A stretch of DNA of 64,000 bases from Marmoricola sp. Leaf446 (GTDB lineage: Bacteria > Actinomycetota > Actinomycetes > Propionibacteriales > Nocardioidaceae): assembly GCF_001424755.1 (NCBI RefSeq), contig NZ_LMRF01000001.1:331294-395293 (forward strand), written 5' to 3'. Position 1 is the first letter of the stretch, and every line of letters starts with the position of its first letter. This document shows, one piece after another, positions 16,518-25,094 of the stretch. Below the pieces are notes generated by a model that was not told the origin of the DNA, searched no databases, and worked only from the letters and a program-made list of their open reading frames with translations. The position numbers and the translations under genes were made by a program.

Positions 16518-17183
16518 ATGGCGCGGCCAGACAAGGCAGCAGCCGTCGCGGAGATCGTCGACGCGTTCAACGACTCCACGGGCGCTGTACTGACCGAGTA
16601 CCGCGGGCTCACCGTGAAGCAGCTGCAGGACCTGCGGCGAGTTCTCGGCGAGAACGCCCACTACGCCGTGGTCAAGAACACGCTGACCAAGATCGCTGCC
16701 ACGGAGGCGGGCGTCGACGGTGTCGACTCCCTGCTCACCGGCCCGACCGCCATCGCCTTCATCAGCGGTGACGTGGTCGAGGCAGCCAAGGGTCTGCGTG
16801 ACTTTGCCAAGGCCAACCCCGCCCTCGTCATCAAGGGTGGTTACGTCGACGGTGCCTCGATGGAGGCCTCCGAGATCGCCAAGCTGGCCGATCTGGAGTC
16901 CCGCGAGGTCCTGCTGGGCAAGATGGCGGGCGCCATGCTCGCCAGCCTGAGCCAGGCCGTCTACCTCCTCAACGCCCCCGTCGCGCAGGTGGCCCGGCTC
17001 GCCGGTGCCCTGCAGGCGAAGGCCGAGGAGGACCCCACGATCCTCAAGGGTGGGGCCGGTACGCCGGCCGCCCCGGCCGAGGACACCGCAGCGGAGGAGG
17101 CCCCCGCGGCCGAGCCTGCTGCAGCCGACGAGGCGCCCGCCTCCGAGGACAGCACCGAGGCCACCGAGAGCACCGAGGCCTGA
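16518..17183 (+). CDS. rplJ: Large ribosomal subunit protein uL10
   Basis: A 221-residue 50S stalk protein that anchors L7/L12 dimers. Conserved N-terminal domain ([39 protein letters not shown]) and a C-terminal Ala/Glu-rich tail longer than in E. coli, as usual for actinobacteria. GGAAGGAG ribosome-binding site. Preceded by the L10-type leader, followed by rplL after 48 nt. Confidence 0.98.
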   Translation: MARPDKAAAVAEIVDAFNDSTGAVLTEYRGLTVKQLQDLRRVLGENAHYAVVKNTLTKIAATEAGVDGVDSLLTGPTAIAFISGDVVEAAKGLRDFAKANPALVIKGGYVDGASMEASEIAKLADLESREVLLGKMAGAMLASLSQAVYLLNAPVAQVARLAGALQAKAEEDPTILKGGAGTPAAPAEDTAAEEAPAAEPAAADEAPASEDSTEATESTEA

Positions 17184-17231
17184 CATCCCCGCCCGCGGCA
17201 ACCCGCGGGCACCACTGAAAGGAACGCCACC

Positions 17232-17621
17232 ATGGCGAAGCTCAGCACCGACGAGCTGCTCGACGCTTTCAAGGAGATGACCCTCCTGGAGCTCAGCGAG
17301 TTCGTGAAGCAGTTCGAGGACACCTTCGGCGTCACCGCCGCCGCCCCCGTCGTCGCGGCCGCCCCCGGCGCCGGCGCCGGTGCCGGCGCTGCCGAGGCCG
17401 TCGAGGAGCAGGACGAGTTCGACGTCATCCTCGAGGGTGCCGGCGAGAAGAAGATCAACGTCATCAAGGAGGTGCGTGCGCTCACGAGCCTGGGCCTGAA
17501 GGAGGCCAAGGACCTCGTCGAGTCCGCCCCCAAGGCCGTCCTCGAGAAGGTCAACAAGGAGACCGCCGAGAAGGCGAAGGAGTCCCTCGAGGGCGCCGGC
17601 GCCTCGGTCTCCCTCAAGTGA
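17232..17621 (+). CDS. rplL: Large ribosomal subunit protein bL12 (L7/L12)
   Basis: A 129-residue, multi-copy stalk protein that recruits translation GTPases. N-terminal dimerisation region ([26 protein letters not shown]), Ala/Gly-rich hinge (about residues 36-57), C-terminal factor-binding domain with [20 protein letters not shown]. Two hairpins follow its stop. Confidence 0.98.
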   Translation: MAKLSTDELLDAFKEMTLLELSEFVKQFEDTFGVTAAAPVVAAAPGAGAGAGAAEAVEEQDEFDVILEGAGEKKINVIKEVRALTSLGLKEAKDLVESAPKAVLEKVNKETAEKAKESLEGAGASVSLK

Positions 17622-17625
17622 GACC

Positions 17626-17655
17626 GTCCCGGTCGGCCCCAGGGCCGACCGGGAC
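17626..17655 (+). terminator. Terminator hairpin 1 after rplL
   Basis: Perfect 13-bp stem gtcccggtcggcc / ggccgaccgggac with loop ccag, 4 nt after the stop. Confidence 0.8.
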
Positions 17656-17687
17656 CCCGCACCACGACGATCGCCTCGCGATCGATG

Positions 17688-17714
17688 CACCCCGGACCGT
17701 CATGGTCCGGGGTG
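17688..17714 (+). terminator. Terminator hairpin 2 after rplL
   Basis: Perfect 11-bp stem caccccggacc / ggtccggggtg with loop gtcat, then ttcgtcgtctcc. Confidence 0.7.
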
Positions 17715-17972
17715 TTCGTCGTCTCCCGGGGGACCGGGCGATCGACGGGGTGCGCAGCCGGCCCCGTCGGTGTACACATGGTCACCGGATCGTCCGTTTT
17801 GTTTTGAGACGAGTGGTCCATCCGCAAGACGTCCCCGCAATGCTGCCGTAACTTAGCCCCGGGCTACTCGTTGGTACGCGAAGCAGGGGGGCTGCACGTC
17901 GCGTACGCGTGTCGCGGCGACGGATCACCGTCGCAGGGGCCGCACCAGACGAGAAAGGGAGAGGGAGACCGC

Positions 17973-18926
17973 ATGGGTGTCGAGATCGAGATCAAGGATC
18001 TGACGAAGAGCTTCGGCAACCAGCTGATCTGGGGCGACGTCACCCTGACCGTGCCCGCGGGCGAGATCTGCGTGATGCTCGGTCCCTCCGGCACCGGCAA
18101 GTCCGTGCTCCTGAAGACCATCATCGGCCTGCTCAAGCCCGACCGGGGCAGCGTGGTGATCGAGGGCGTCGACATCGCCTCGTGCCCCGAGAAGGACCTC
18201 TACGAGATCCGCAAGCTCTTCGGCGTGCTGTTCCAGGACGGCGCGATGTTCGGGTCGATGAACCTCTACGACAACATCGCCTTCCCGCTGCGCGAGCACA
18301 CCAAGAAGTCCGAGTCCGAGATCCGCGACATCGTCATGGAGAAGCTCGACCTCACCGGACTGCTCGGCACCGAGGACAAGCTGCCCGGCGAGATCTCCGG
18401 CGGCATGCGCAAGCGCGCCGGCCTGGCCCGCGCCCTCGTGCTCGACCCCGAGATCGTGCTCTTCGACGAGCCGGACTCCGGCCTGGACCCCGTGCGCACC
18501 TCGTTCCTCAACCAGCTCATCGTCGACCTCAACGCCCAGATCGACGCGACGTTCCTCATCGTCACGCACGACATCAACACCGCCCGCACCGTCCCGGACA
18601 ACATCGGCCTGCTCTACCACAAGCACCTGGCCATGTTCGGTCCCCGCGAGATGCTGCTGTCCTCGGAGGAGCCGGTGGTCCGGCAGTTCCTCAACGCGCA
18701 GGTGGTCGGCCCCATCGGCATGTCGGAGGAGAAGGACGCCGACGAGCTCGAGGCCGAGAAGGACATGGACCTCCCGCCGCTGCCGCCCATCCCGATGCAG
18801 CTCGAGCCCAGCAACGGCCAGCCGCGGCGCAGCCAGCGCGACCCCGGTGCGTGGTGCAAGGAGAACGGCGTCGAGCCCCCGCCCGGGTCGTTCGAGGAGA
18901 ACATGACGATGACGACGGGCAGCTGA
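17973..18926 (+). CDS. mceG: Mce-system ABC transporter ATPase (Mkl/MceG)
   Basis: A 317-residue ATPase that powers MCE lipid import together with YrbE permeases. Walker A GPSGTGKSVLLK, Q-loop region LFQDGAMFGS, signature ISGGMRKRAG, Walker B IVLFDEPDSGLDP and the switch His in THD are present. The C-terminal extension of about 60 residues after the ATPase core is characteristic of MceG. ATG at 17973 follows a GGGAGAGGGAG site. It leads the operon; in M. tuberculosis the gene (mkl) also lies between rplL and rpoB but is apart from the mce operons. Confidence 0.93.
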   Translation: MGVEIEIKDLTKSFGNQLIWGDVTLTVPAGEICVMLGPSGTGKSVLLKTIIGLLKPDRGSVVIEGVDIASCPEKDLYEIRKLFGVLFQDGAMFGSMNLYDNIAFPLREHTKKSESEIRDIVMEKLDLTGLLGTEDKLPGEISGGMRKRAGLARALVLDPEIVLFDEPDSGLDPVRTSFLNQLIVDLNAQIDATFLIVTHDINTARTVPDNIGLLYHKHLAMFGPREMLLSSEEPVVRQFLNAQVVGPIGMSEEKDADELEAEKDMDLPPLPPIPMQLEPSNGQPRRSQRDPGAWCKENGVEPPPGSFEENMTMTTGS

Positions 18927-18933
18927 GGCACGG

Positions 18934-19719
18934 ATGGCCTCACTCACCGCGAGCAAGGTCCTGAAGCCGATCGGGGCCTCGGGCAAGCTGTTCGCCTTCG
19001 CCCTCGACACCTTCCGGCAGCTGTTCCGGCGTCCGTTCCAGACGCGCGAGTTCATCCAGCAGGCCTGGTTCCTGGCCTCGGTCACGATCGTGCCGACCGC
19101 GCTGGTCGCCATCCCCTTCGGCGCGGTCATCGCGCTCCAGGTCGGCGGGCTGATCAAGCAGTTCGGTGCGCAGTCGTTCACGGGATCGGCCTCCGTCCTC
19201 GCCGTGGTCCAGCAGGCAGCGCCGATCGGCACCGCCCTGCTGATCGCCGGTGCCGGCGGCAGCGCGATCGCCGCCGACCTGGGCGCCCGCAAGATCCGCG
19301 AGGAGCTCGACGCCATGATGGTGCTGGGCATCGACCCGATCCAACGGCTCGTCGTCCCACGCGTCCTAGCCTGCATGATGGTCGCGGTCTTCCTCAACGG
19401 CATGGTGAGCGTCGTCGGCGTGGCCGGCGGCTACGTCTTCAACGTCGGTCTCCAGGGAGGCACCCCCGGTGCCTACCTCGCCAGCTTCACCGCGCTCGCG
19501 CAGCTCCCCGACCTGTGGGTCGGTCTGGTGAAGGCGCTGATCTTCGGGCTGCTCGCGGCCGTGGTGGCCGCCTACAAGGGCGTCAACGCAGGCGGTGGGC
19601 CCAAGGGCGTGGGCGACGCGGTGAACGAGTCGGTGGTCATCACCTTCGTGCTGCTGTTCATCGTGAACTTCGTCGTCAGCGCGATCTACCTCCAGATCGT
19701 CCCACCGAAGACGGGCTGA
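18934..19719 (+). CDS. yrbEA: MlaE/YrbE-family ABC permease, first subunit
   Basis: A 261-residue inner-membrane permease (Pfam MlaE) with about five hydrophobic segments. It forms the transmembrane core of the MCE importer with the second YrbE protein. Family stretches: RQLFRRPFQTREFIQQAWFL near the N-terminus, SAIAADLGARKIREELDAMM, and the GIDPIQRLVVPRVLA loop thought to contact the ATPase. Starts 7 nt after mceG. Confidence 0.93.
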   Translation: MASLTASKVLKPIGASGKLFAFALDTFRQLFRRPFQTREFIQQAWFLASVTIVPTALVAIPFGAVIALQVGGLIKQFGAQSFTGSASVLAVVQQAAPIGTALLIAGAGGSAIAADLGARKIREELDAMMVLGIDPIQRLVVPRVLACMMVAVFLNGMVSVVGVAGGYVFNVGLQGGTPGAYLASFTALAQLPDLWVGLVKALIFGLLAAVVAAYKGVNAGGGPKGVGDAVNESVVITFVLLFIVNFVVSAIYLQIVPPKTG

Positions 19720-19723
19720 GCAG

Positions 19724-20551
19724 ATGGTCAACGTCAAGGACGTCGCCGGCAGGCCGCTGGGGGCCGTCGACAGGATGGGCGAGGAGCTCGCCTTCTACCT
19801 GCGCGCCCTCGCGGTCACGCCGCGCTCGGTCAAGCGCTACCCCAAGGAGATCCTGCGGCTGCTGGCCGAGGTCACCCTGGGCTCCGGTGCGCTCGCCGTC
19901 ATCGGCGGCACCGTCGGGGTCATCCTGGCGATGACCTTCTTCACCGGTGCGCAGGTCGGCCTCTCGGGCTACGCCGCCCTCGACCAGATCGGCACCGCAC
20001 CGTTCGCCGGCTTCGTGTCGGCCTACTTCAACACCCGTGAGATCGCGCCGCTGGTGGCAGGCATCGCCCTGGCGGCGACCGTCGGCTGCGGCTTCACCGC
20101 GCAGCTCGGCGCCATGCGGATCTCCGAGGAGGTCGACGCCCTCGAGGTGATGGCGATCCCCTCGATGCCGTTCCTCGTCACCACCCGCATCGTCGCCGGC
20201 CTCGTCGCGATCATCCCGCTCTACGTCGTGGGCCTGATGTCGTCCTACCTCGCGACCCGGCTGACGGTGACCCTGTTCTACGGGCAGAGCGCGGGCACCT
20301 ACGACCACTACTTCAACCTGTTCCTGCCGCCGGGCGACGTGCTGTGGTCCTTCGGCAAGGTGCTGGTGTTCTCGGTCGTGGTGATCCTCATCCACTGCTA
20401 CCACGGCTACACCGCCGGCGGCGGCCCCGCCGGCGTGGGCGTCGCGGTGGGACGTGCGGTCCGCACCTCGATCGTCGCGGTCAACGTGATCGACCTGTTC
20501 CTGTCCATGGCGATCTGGGGATCCGCCACCACCGTGAGACTGGCCGGGTGA
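19724..20551 (+). CDS. yrbEB: MlaE/YrbE-family ABC permease, second subunit
   Basis: A 275-residue MlaE-family permease with about five hydrophobic segments, paired with the preceding subunit. Conserved: GCGFTAQLGAMRISEEVDAL followed by EVMAIPSMPFLVTTRIVAG. Starts 4 nt after the first permease, ends 4 nt before the first MCE protein; SDs are weak, so translation is probably coupled. Confidence 0.93.
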   Translation: MVNVKDVAGRPLGAVDRMGEELAFYLRALAVTPRSVKRYPKEILRLLAEVTLGSGALAVIGGTVGVILAMTFFTGAQVGLSGYAALDQIGTAPFAGFVSAYFNTREIAPLVAGIALAATVGCGFTAQLGAMRISEEVDALEVMAIPSMPFLVTTRIVAGLVAIIPLYVVGLMSSYLATRLTVTLFYGQSAGTYDHYFNLFLPPGDVLWSFGKVLVFSVVVILIHCYHGYTAGGGPAGVGVAVGRAVRTSIVAVNVIDLFLSMAIWGSATTVRLAG

Positions 20552-20555
20552 GGGC

Positions 20556-21881
20556 ATGAGCAAGTTCTTGATGAACCACCGGTTCCTCGGCATCGTCTTC
20601 ATCGGTTCGCTGGTGCTGGCCGTGTGGCTCGTGAGCGCGATCTTCGGGCAGAAGTTCACCGACTTCGACCGGGTCGCGCTGACGACCAGCAACGCCGGGC
20701 TCAACCTGCCCGAGAAGGCCGACGTCAAGATCCGCGGCGTCATCGTGGGGCAGGTGATGAGCGCGGAGTCCGAGGGCGACGGCGCCGAGCTCGAGCTCGG
20801 CATCAAGCCCGACTCGATCGGACAGATCCCGCGCAACGTCAGCGCGGCGATCCTGCCCAAGACCCTGTTCGGCGAGAAGTACGTCGACCTCACCGTGCCG
20901 GATCAGCCGTCCTCCCAGCCCCTGCAGGCCGGCGACGCGATCAAGCAGACCGAGCTCCCGGTCGAGGTGGAGAAGGTCCTCAACGACCTCTACCCGCTGT
21001 TGCGCGCGGTGCAGCCGGCCGAGCTCAACTACACCCTCAACGCACTGGCCGAGGCCCTCGAGGGTCGCGGCGAGAAGCTCGGTGAGGGCCTGGTGACCCT
21101 CGACGGCTACCTGAAGCGGATGAACCCCGAGCTCCCGGCGCTGCTCGACGACCTGCGGCTGCTGGCCAGCGTGACCGACACCTACGCCGACGTCTTCCCG
21201 CAGCTGGCCGACACCCTGCGCAACACCACCAAGACCGGCAACACCCTGGTGACGAAGGAGGAGAAGCTGAACGCGTTCCTGGTCGACCTGACGTCGTTCT
21301 CCGACACCACGACCGGGTTCCTCAACGACAACGGCAACAACCTGATCCGGCTCAGCCAGCTCAGCGAGCCGATCGTGGCCCTGCTGGCGCGCTACTCCTC
21401 GACCTTCCCGTGCATGCTCGAGGGCCTGGTCAAGCAGGTTCCCCGCCTCGCCTCGACGTTCCGCGGCTTCATCTTCCACATCGACCTCAAGCTGCTGCCC
21501 AAGCAGCCGCGGGGCTACACCCAGGGCGACACCCCGGTCTACGGCGCCTCCAACGCGCCCAACTGCGCCGGCCTGCCCAACCCGCCCATCCCCTATCCCA
21601 AGTTCCCCAACCTCGACGACGGGGTGAACGGCATCAACAAGGGTGGACAGCGCACCACCCCCGGGTTCGCCGCCGGCGCGGACGCGTCCGGCGCCGCAGG
21701 CACGATCGGGCAGCCCGCCCGGTCGCGGATGAGCGTCGGGCCGTCGGGCACGCCGTCGCAGAAGGCGCTGGTCAACTCGCTCCTGGCTCCCTCGCTGGGC
21801 GTCCCGGTCGACGAGATGTCCGACGTCTCGACGCTGCTGTTCGCCCCGGCGTTCTCGGGCACGGAGGTGAGCGTGCGATGA
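20556..21881 (+). CDS. mceA: MCE-family protein, first of six (MceA position)
   Basis: A 441-residue cell-envelope protein: one N-terminal membrane anchor (about residues 9-30), an MCE domain (about 38-118, with ADVKIRGVIVGQV and FGEKYVDLTVP), then a long helical region and a Pro/Gly-rich C-terminus ending in a MceA-like tail. Six such proteins probably form the periplasmic tunnel that delivers lipid to the YrbE permeases. ATGA overlap with the next gene. Confidence 0.9.
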   Translation: MSKFLMNHRFLGIVFIGSLVLAVWLVSAIFGQKFTDFDRVALTTSNAGLNLPEKADVKIRGVIVGQVMSAESEGDGAELELGIKPDSIGQIPRNVSAAILPKTLFGEKYVDLTVPDQPSSQPLQAGDAIKQTELPVEVEKVLNDLYPLLRAVQPAELNYTLNALAEALEGRGEKLGEGLVTLDGYLKRMNPELPALLDDLRLLASVTDTYADVFPQLADTLRNTTKTGNTLVTKEEKLNAFLVDLTSFSDTTTGFLNDNGNNLIRLSQLSEPIVALLARYSSTFPCMLEGLVKQVPRLASTFRGFIFHIDLKLLPKQPRGYTQGDTPVYGASNAPNCAGLPNPPIPYPKFPNLDDGVNGINKGGQRTTPGFAAGADASGAAGTIGQPARSRMSVGPSGTPSQKALVNSLLAPSLGVPVDEMSDVSTLLFAPAFSGTEVSVR

Positions 21882-22915
21882 GCATCCTCGACAAGAAGAC
21901 CAGCGGCGACCTCGTCAAGCTGATGGCCTTCATCCTGGTCACCTCGCTCGCGACCGGGGTGCTGGTCGTGCTGATCGGCAACTTCACCTTCGAGTCCAGC
22001 CGCAACTACAAGGCGATCTTCTCCGACGCCACGGGCGTGGTGAAGGGCGACGACATCCGCATCGCCGGGGTCAAGGTCGGGAGCGTCAAGGAGGTCAAGG
22101 TCGTCGACCGCGAGCGGGCGCAGGTGACCTTCAGCGTCGCCAAGAGCTCCACCGTGACGCAGTCCTCGACCGCCCGCATCCGCTACCGCAACCTCGTCGG
22201 CCAGCGCTACATCGCGCTGACCCAGGGGGTCGGCGAGCTCGACCCGCTGCGCGAGGACGCCACCATCCCGATGGACCGCACCGAGCCGGCCCTGGACCTG
22301 ACCGTGCTGTTCAACGGCTTCAAGCCGCTCTTCGCCGCGCTCTCGCCCTCCGACATCAACAAGCTCTCCGCCGAGGTCATCTCGGTCTTCCAGGGCGAGG
22401 GCGGCAACCTGACTGCGCTGCTGCAGAGCACGGCCTCGCTGACCAACACCCTGGCCGACCGCGACCAGGTCATCGGTGAGGTGATCGACAACCTCAACTC
22501 GGTGCTGGCCACGCTCGCCGGCCGCGACCGCGAGCTCAACCGGTTGATCACCGACTTCCAGACCCTCATGGCCGGCCTGGTGCAGGACCGCGAGGCCATC
22601 CTCGGCTCGCTCGACTCGGTCTCGGTGCTCGCCAACGAGACCTCCGACCTGGCCGTCGGCATCCGGCCGTCGCTGGTCCGCGACGTCAAGGGCCTGCGCA
22701 AGACGGCCGGCAACCTCAACAAGGACCGCGCGGAGATCGACCGGGCACTGCAGGTGCTGCCGATCAAGCTCCGCAAGATCGGCCGCACGGCGGTCAACGG
22801 GTCGTTCTTCAACTTCTACCTGTGCACGTTCAACGCCAACGTCACCGGCCTGGGGCTCAACATCAAGTACGACACCAGCGTCGTCGGCAAGGACGAGAGG
22901 TGCGACCTCGGATGA
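21878..22915 (+). CDS. mceB: MCE-family protein, second (MceB position)
   Basis: 345 residues: N-terminal anchor (about residues 14-35), MCE domain (about 40-122: DDIRIAGVKVGSVKEV, NLVGQRYIALTQG), then a helical region with heptad-like spacing, consistent with the needle-forming part seen in mycobacterial MCE complexes. Start ATG overlaps the mceA stop by 4 nt (ATGA). No lipobox. Confidence 0.9.
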   Translation: MSILDKKTSGDLVKLMAFILVTSLATGVLVVLIGNFTFESSRNYKAIFSDATGVVKGDDIRIAGVKVGSVKEVKVVDRERAQVTFSVAKSSTVTQSSTARIRYRNLVGQRYIALTQGVGELDPLREDATIPMDRTEPALDLTVLFNGFKPLFAALSPSDINKLSAEVISVFQGEGGNLTALLQSTASLTNTLADRDQVIGEVIDNLNSVLATLAGRDRELNRLITDFQTLMAGLVQDREAILGSLDSVSVLANETSDLAVGIRPSLVRDVKGLRKTAGNLNKDRAEIDRALQVLPIKLRKIGRTAVNGSFFNFYLCTFNANVTGLGLNIKYDTSVVGKDERCDLG

Positions 22916-23892
22916 GTGTTCCGTTCCGGGAGAGAAACCCCGTCATCATCGGTGCCATCAGCATCGCGGTCCTGGCTGCGCTGATGCTGGCCGCGTTCCG
23001 TGCGGGCGACCTGCCGCTCATCGGTGGCGGCAACTCCTACAAGGCCGCCTTCTCCGAGGCCAGCGGGCTCAAGGCCAACGACGAGGTCCGCATCGCCGGG
23101 GTCCGCGTCGGCAAGGTCGACTCGGTCGAGCTGGCCGGGGACGAGGTCCAGGTCAGCTTCAAGGTCGACACGCCGTCGAAGTTCGGCACCCAGACCAAGG
23201 CCCAGATCAAGGTCAAGACGCTGCTGGGCGACATGTACCTCGCGCTGCTGCCCGAGGGCGAGGGCCAGCTCCAGGAGGACGCGACCATCCCGCGCAGCCG
23301 GACCCAGTCGGCCTTCGACGTGGTCTCGGCCTTCGAGGGCCTGGCCGACAAGGCCGCGAAGATCGACGTCGACCAGCTCGGCCAGTCCTTCGACGTGCTG
23401 GCCGACCTCACCCAGGACACTCCCGAGGGGTTCCAGGGCACGCTGCGCGGGCTGTCCCGCCTCTCCGAGACGGTCGCGAGCCGCAACCAGCAGATCGGCG
23501 AGCTGCTCCAGAACCTCGACACGGTCTCCGGCACGCTCGCGAAGCGTGACGAGGACATCGTCGAGCTGATGAAGAACAGCGACATCCTGCTGCGGGCCCT
23601 CGTGGCGCGACGCGAGGCGGTGCACACCCTGCTCGTCTCGACCGACCGGCTGGCACGCGAGCTCACCACGCTGGTCCGCCAGACCCGCGCCGACCTCAAG
23701 CCGGCCCTGGACAACCTGCAGGGCGTGGTCAACGTGCTGATCAAGAACCAGAACAACCTCGACGAGTCGCTGCGGCTGCTGGCGCCCTTCTACCGCGTCT
23801 TCGCCAACGTGCTGGGCAACGGTCCCTGGTTCGACACGTTCATCGCCAACCTGCCGCCGGCGCCGGCGCTGCCGACGGGAGGCAACGGATGA
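22912..23892 (+). CDS. mceC: MCE-family protein, third (MceC position)
   Basis: 326 residues: anchor (about residues 10-30), MCE domain (about 36-118: NDEVRIAGVRVGKVDSVEL, LLGDMYLALLPEG), long helical C-terminal part without a Pro-rich tail. ATGA overlap with mceB and with mceD, so the six MCE genes are read as one coupled unit. Confidence 0.9.
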   Translation: MSVPFRERNPVIIGAISIAVLAALMLAAFRAGDLPLIGGGNSYKAAFSEASGLKANDEVRIAGVRVGKVDSVELAGDEVQVSFKVDTPSKFGTQTKAQIKVKTLLGDMYLALLPEGEGQLQEDATIPRSRTQSAFDVVSAFEGLADKAAKIDVDQLGQSFDVLADLTQDTPEGFQGTLRGLSRLSETVASRNQQIGELLQNLDTVSGTLAKRDEDIVELMKNSDILLRALVARREAVHTLLVSTDRLARELTTLVRQTRADLKPALDNLQGVVNVLIKNQNNLDESLRLLAPFYRVFANVLGNGPWFDTFIANLPPAPALPTGGNG

Positions 23893-25094
23893 AGACCCTG
23901 GGCAAGCTCAACCCGATCATCGCGGTGATCCTGGTCGTGGCCCTGGTGGCCGCAGCGCTGGCGCTGTTCTGGCCCGGCTCGGACAAGCGCACCGTCACCG
24001 CCGACTTCCCGCGCACGGTGTCCCTCTACGAGGGCTCCGACGTCCGCATCCTCGGCGTGCCCGTGGGCAAGGTCGAGAAGGTCACGCCGGTCGGCGAGGC
24101 CGTGCGGGTGAAGCTGCAGTACGACGCGAAGTACAAGCTGCCCGCCGACGCGAAGGCCGTCGTGGTCGCGCCGTCGATCGTCGGCGACCGCTACGTGCAG
24201 CTCACCCCGGCCTACACCGGCGGCGACCAGCTGCCCGACGACGCCAAGCTGGGGCTGGACCGGACCGCCACCCCGCTGGAGCTCGACGAGATCTTCTCGA
24301 GCATCAACGACCTGACCGTGGCCCTGGGCCCCGAGCAGTCCAACCGGCCGCGCGACAACGGCGTGGGCCCGCTCACGCGGCTGCTCGACTCGACCGCCCG
24401 CAACCTCGGCGGCCAGGGCGTGGAGTTCAACAAGACCCTGAAGAACGTCGGCGAGCTCACCCAGACGCTCTCGGACAACAAGGACGAGCTGTTCGGCTCG
24501 CTCGCGCAGGTGCAGGACTTCACCAGCACGCTCGCGGCCAACGACCAGACCGTGCGTCAGTTCAACGACTCGCTCGCGGGCGGGGCCAACCTGCTGGCCG
24601 ACGAGCGGCAGGAGCTGGCCGCGGTGCTGAAGAGCCTGGGCATCGCGATGGCCGAGGTGCGGACCTTCATCCGCGAGAACAAGGGCGCGCTCTCGCGCAA
24701 CATCGCCGGTCTCAACCGCATCACCAAGACGTTGGTCAAGCGTCGGGCAGCGCTCGACGAGACGTTGCAGTACGCCCCGGGTGCGCTCAACAACCTCTTC
24801 CTGGCCGGCAACACCGACACCGGGACCCTCGACGTGCGCGACAACGTGGGCGAGATCTTCGACCTGCTCTCCACCCAGCCGGCCACGGCGATCTGTGCCC
24901 TCATCGGTGGGGGAGACGCGCAGAAGCAGGCGTGCGACGCGCTCAAGGGCGTGCTCGAGCCGGCGACCGGCGCGGCCGCCACCAGTGCCGCGGCTCCCCG
25001 TGCGACGCCCTTCGAGGGCGATCCCTCGACGGCGCCGCGGATCATCGAACCGGTCGACCGCAGCCTCGGCGGACTCGTGGAGGTGCAGCGATGA
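23889..25094 (+). CDS. mceD: MCE-family protein, fourth (MceD position)
   Basis: 401 residues: anchor (about residues 8-30), MCE domain (about 36-115: SDVRILGVPVGKVEKV, IVGDRYVQLTPAY), then a helical region and an Ala/Pro-rich C-terminal stretch. Starts and ends with 4-nt ATGA overlaps. Confidence 0.9.
   Translation: MKTLGKLNPIIAVILVVALVAAALALFWPGSDKRTVTADFPRTVSLYEGSDVRILGVPVGKVEKVTPVGEAVRVKLQYDAKYKLPADAKAVVVAPSIVGDRYVQLTPAYTGGDQLPDDAKLGLDRTATPLELDEIFSSINDLTVALGPEQSNRPRDNGVGPLTRLLDSTARNLGGQGVEFNKTLKNVGELTQTLSDNKDELFGSLAQVQDFTSTLAANDQTVRQFNDSLAGGANLLADERQELAAVLKSLGIAMAEVRTFIRENKGALSRNIAGLNRITKTLVKRRAALDETLQYAPGALNNLFLAGNTDTGTLDVRDNVGEIFDLLSTQPATAICALIGGGDAQKQACDALKGVLEPATGAAATSAAAPRATPFEGDPSTAPRIIEPVDRSLGGLVEVQR

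Larger units (their letters stand above)
17622..17972 (+). other. Spacer between rplL and the mce operon
   Basis: 351 bp without a credible gene. It contains two terminator hairpins for rplL (17626-17655 and 17688-17714), a less GC-rich stretch (tccgttttgttttgag, near 17788-17804), and a -10-like TAACTT (17849-17854) without a clear -35. The latter is the best candidate for the mce operon promoter, leaving a leader of about 110 nt. No recognised regulator site (for example a KstR-type motif) was found. Confidence 0.5.
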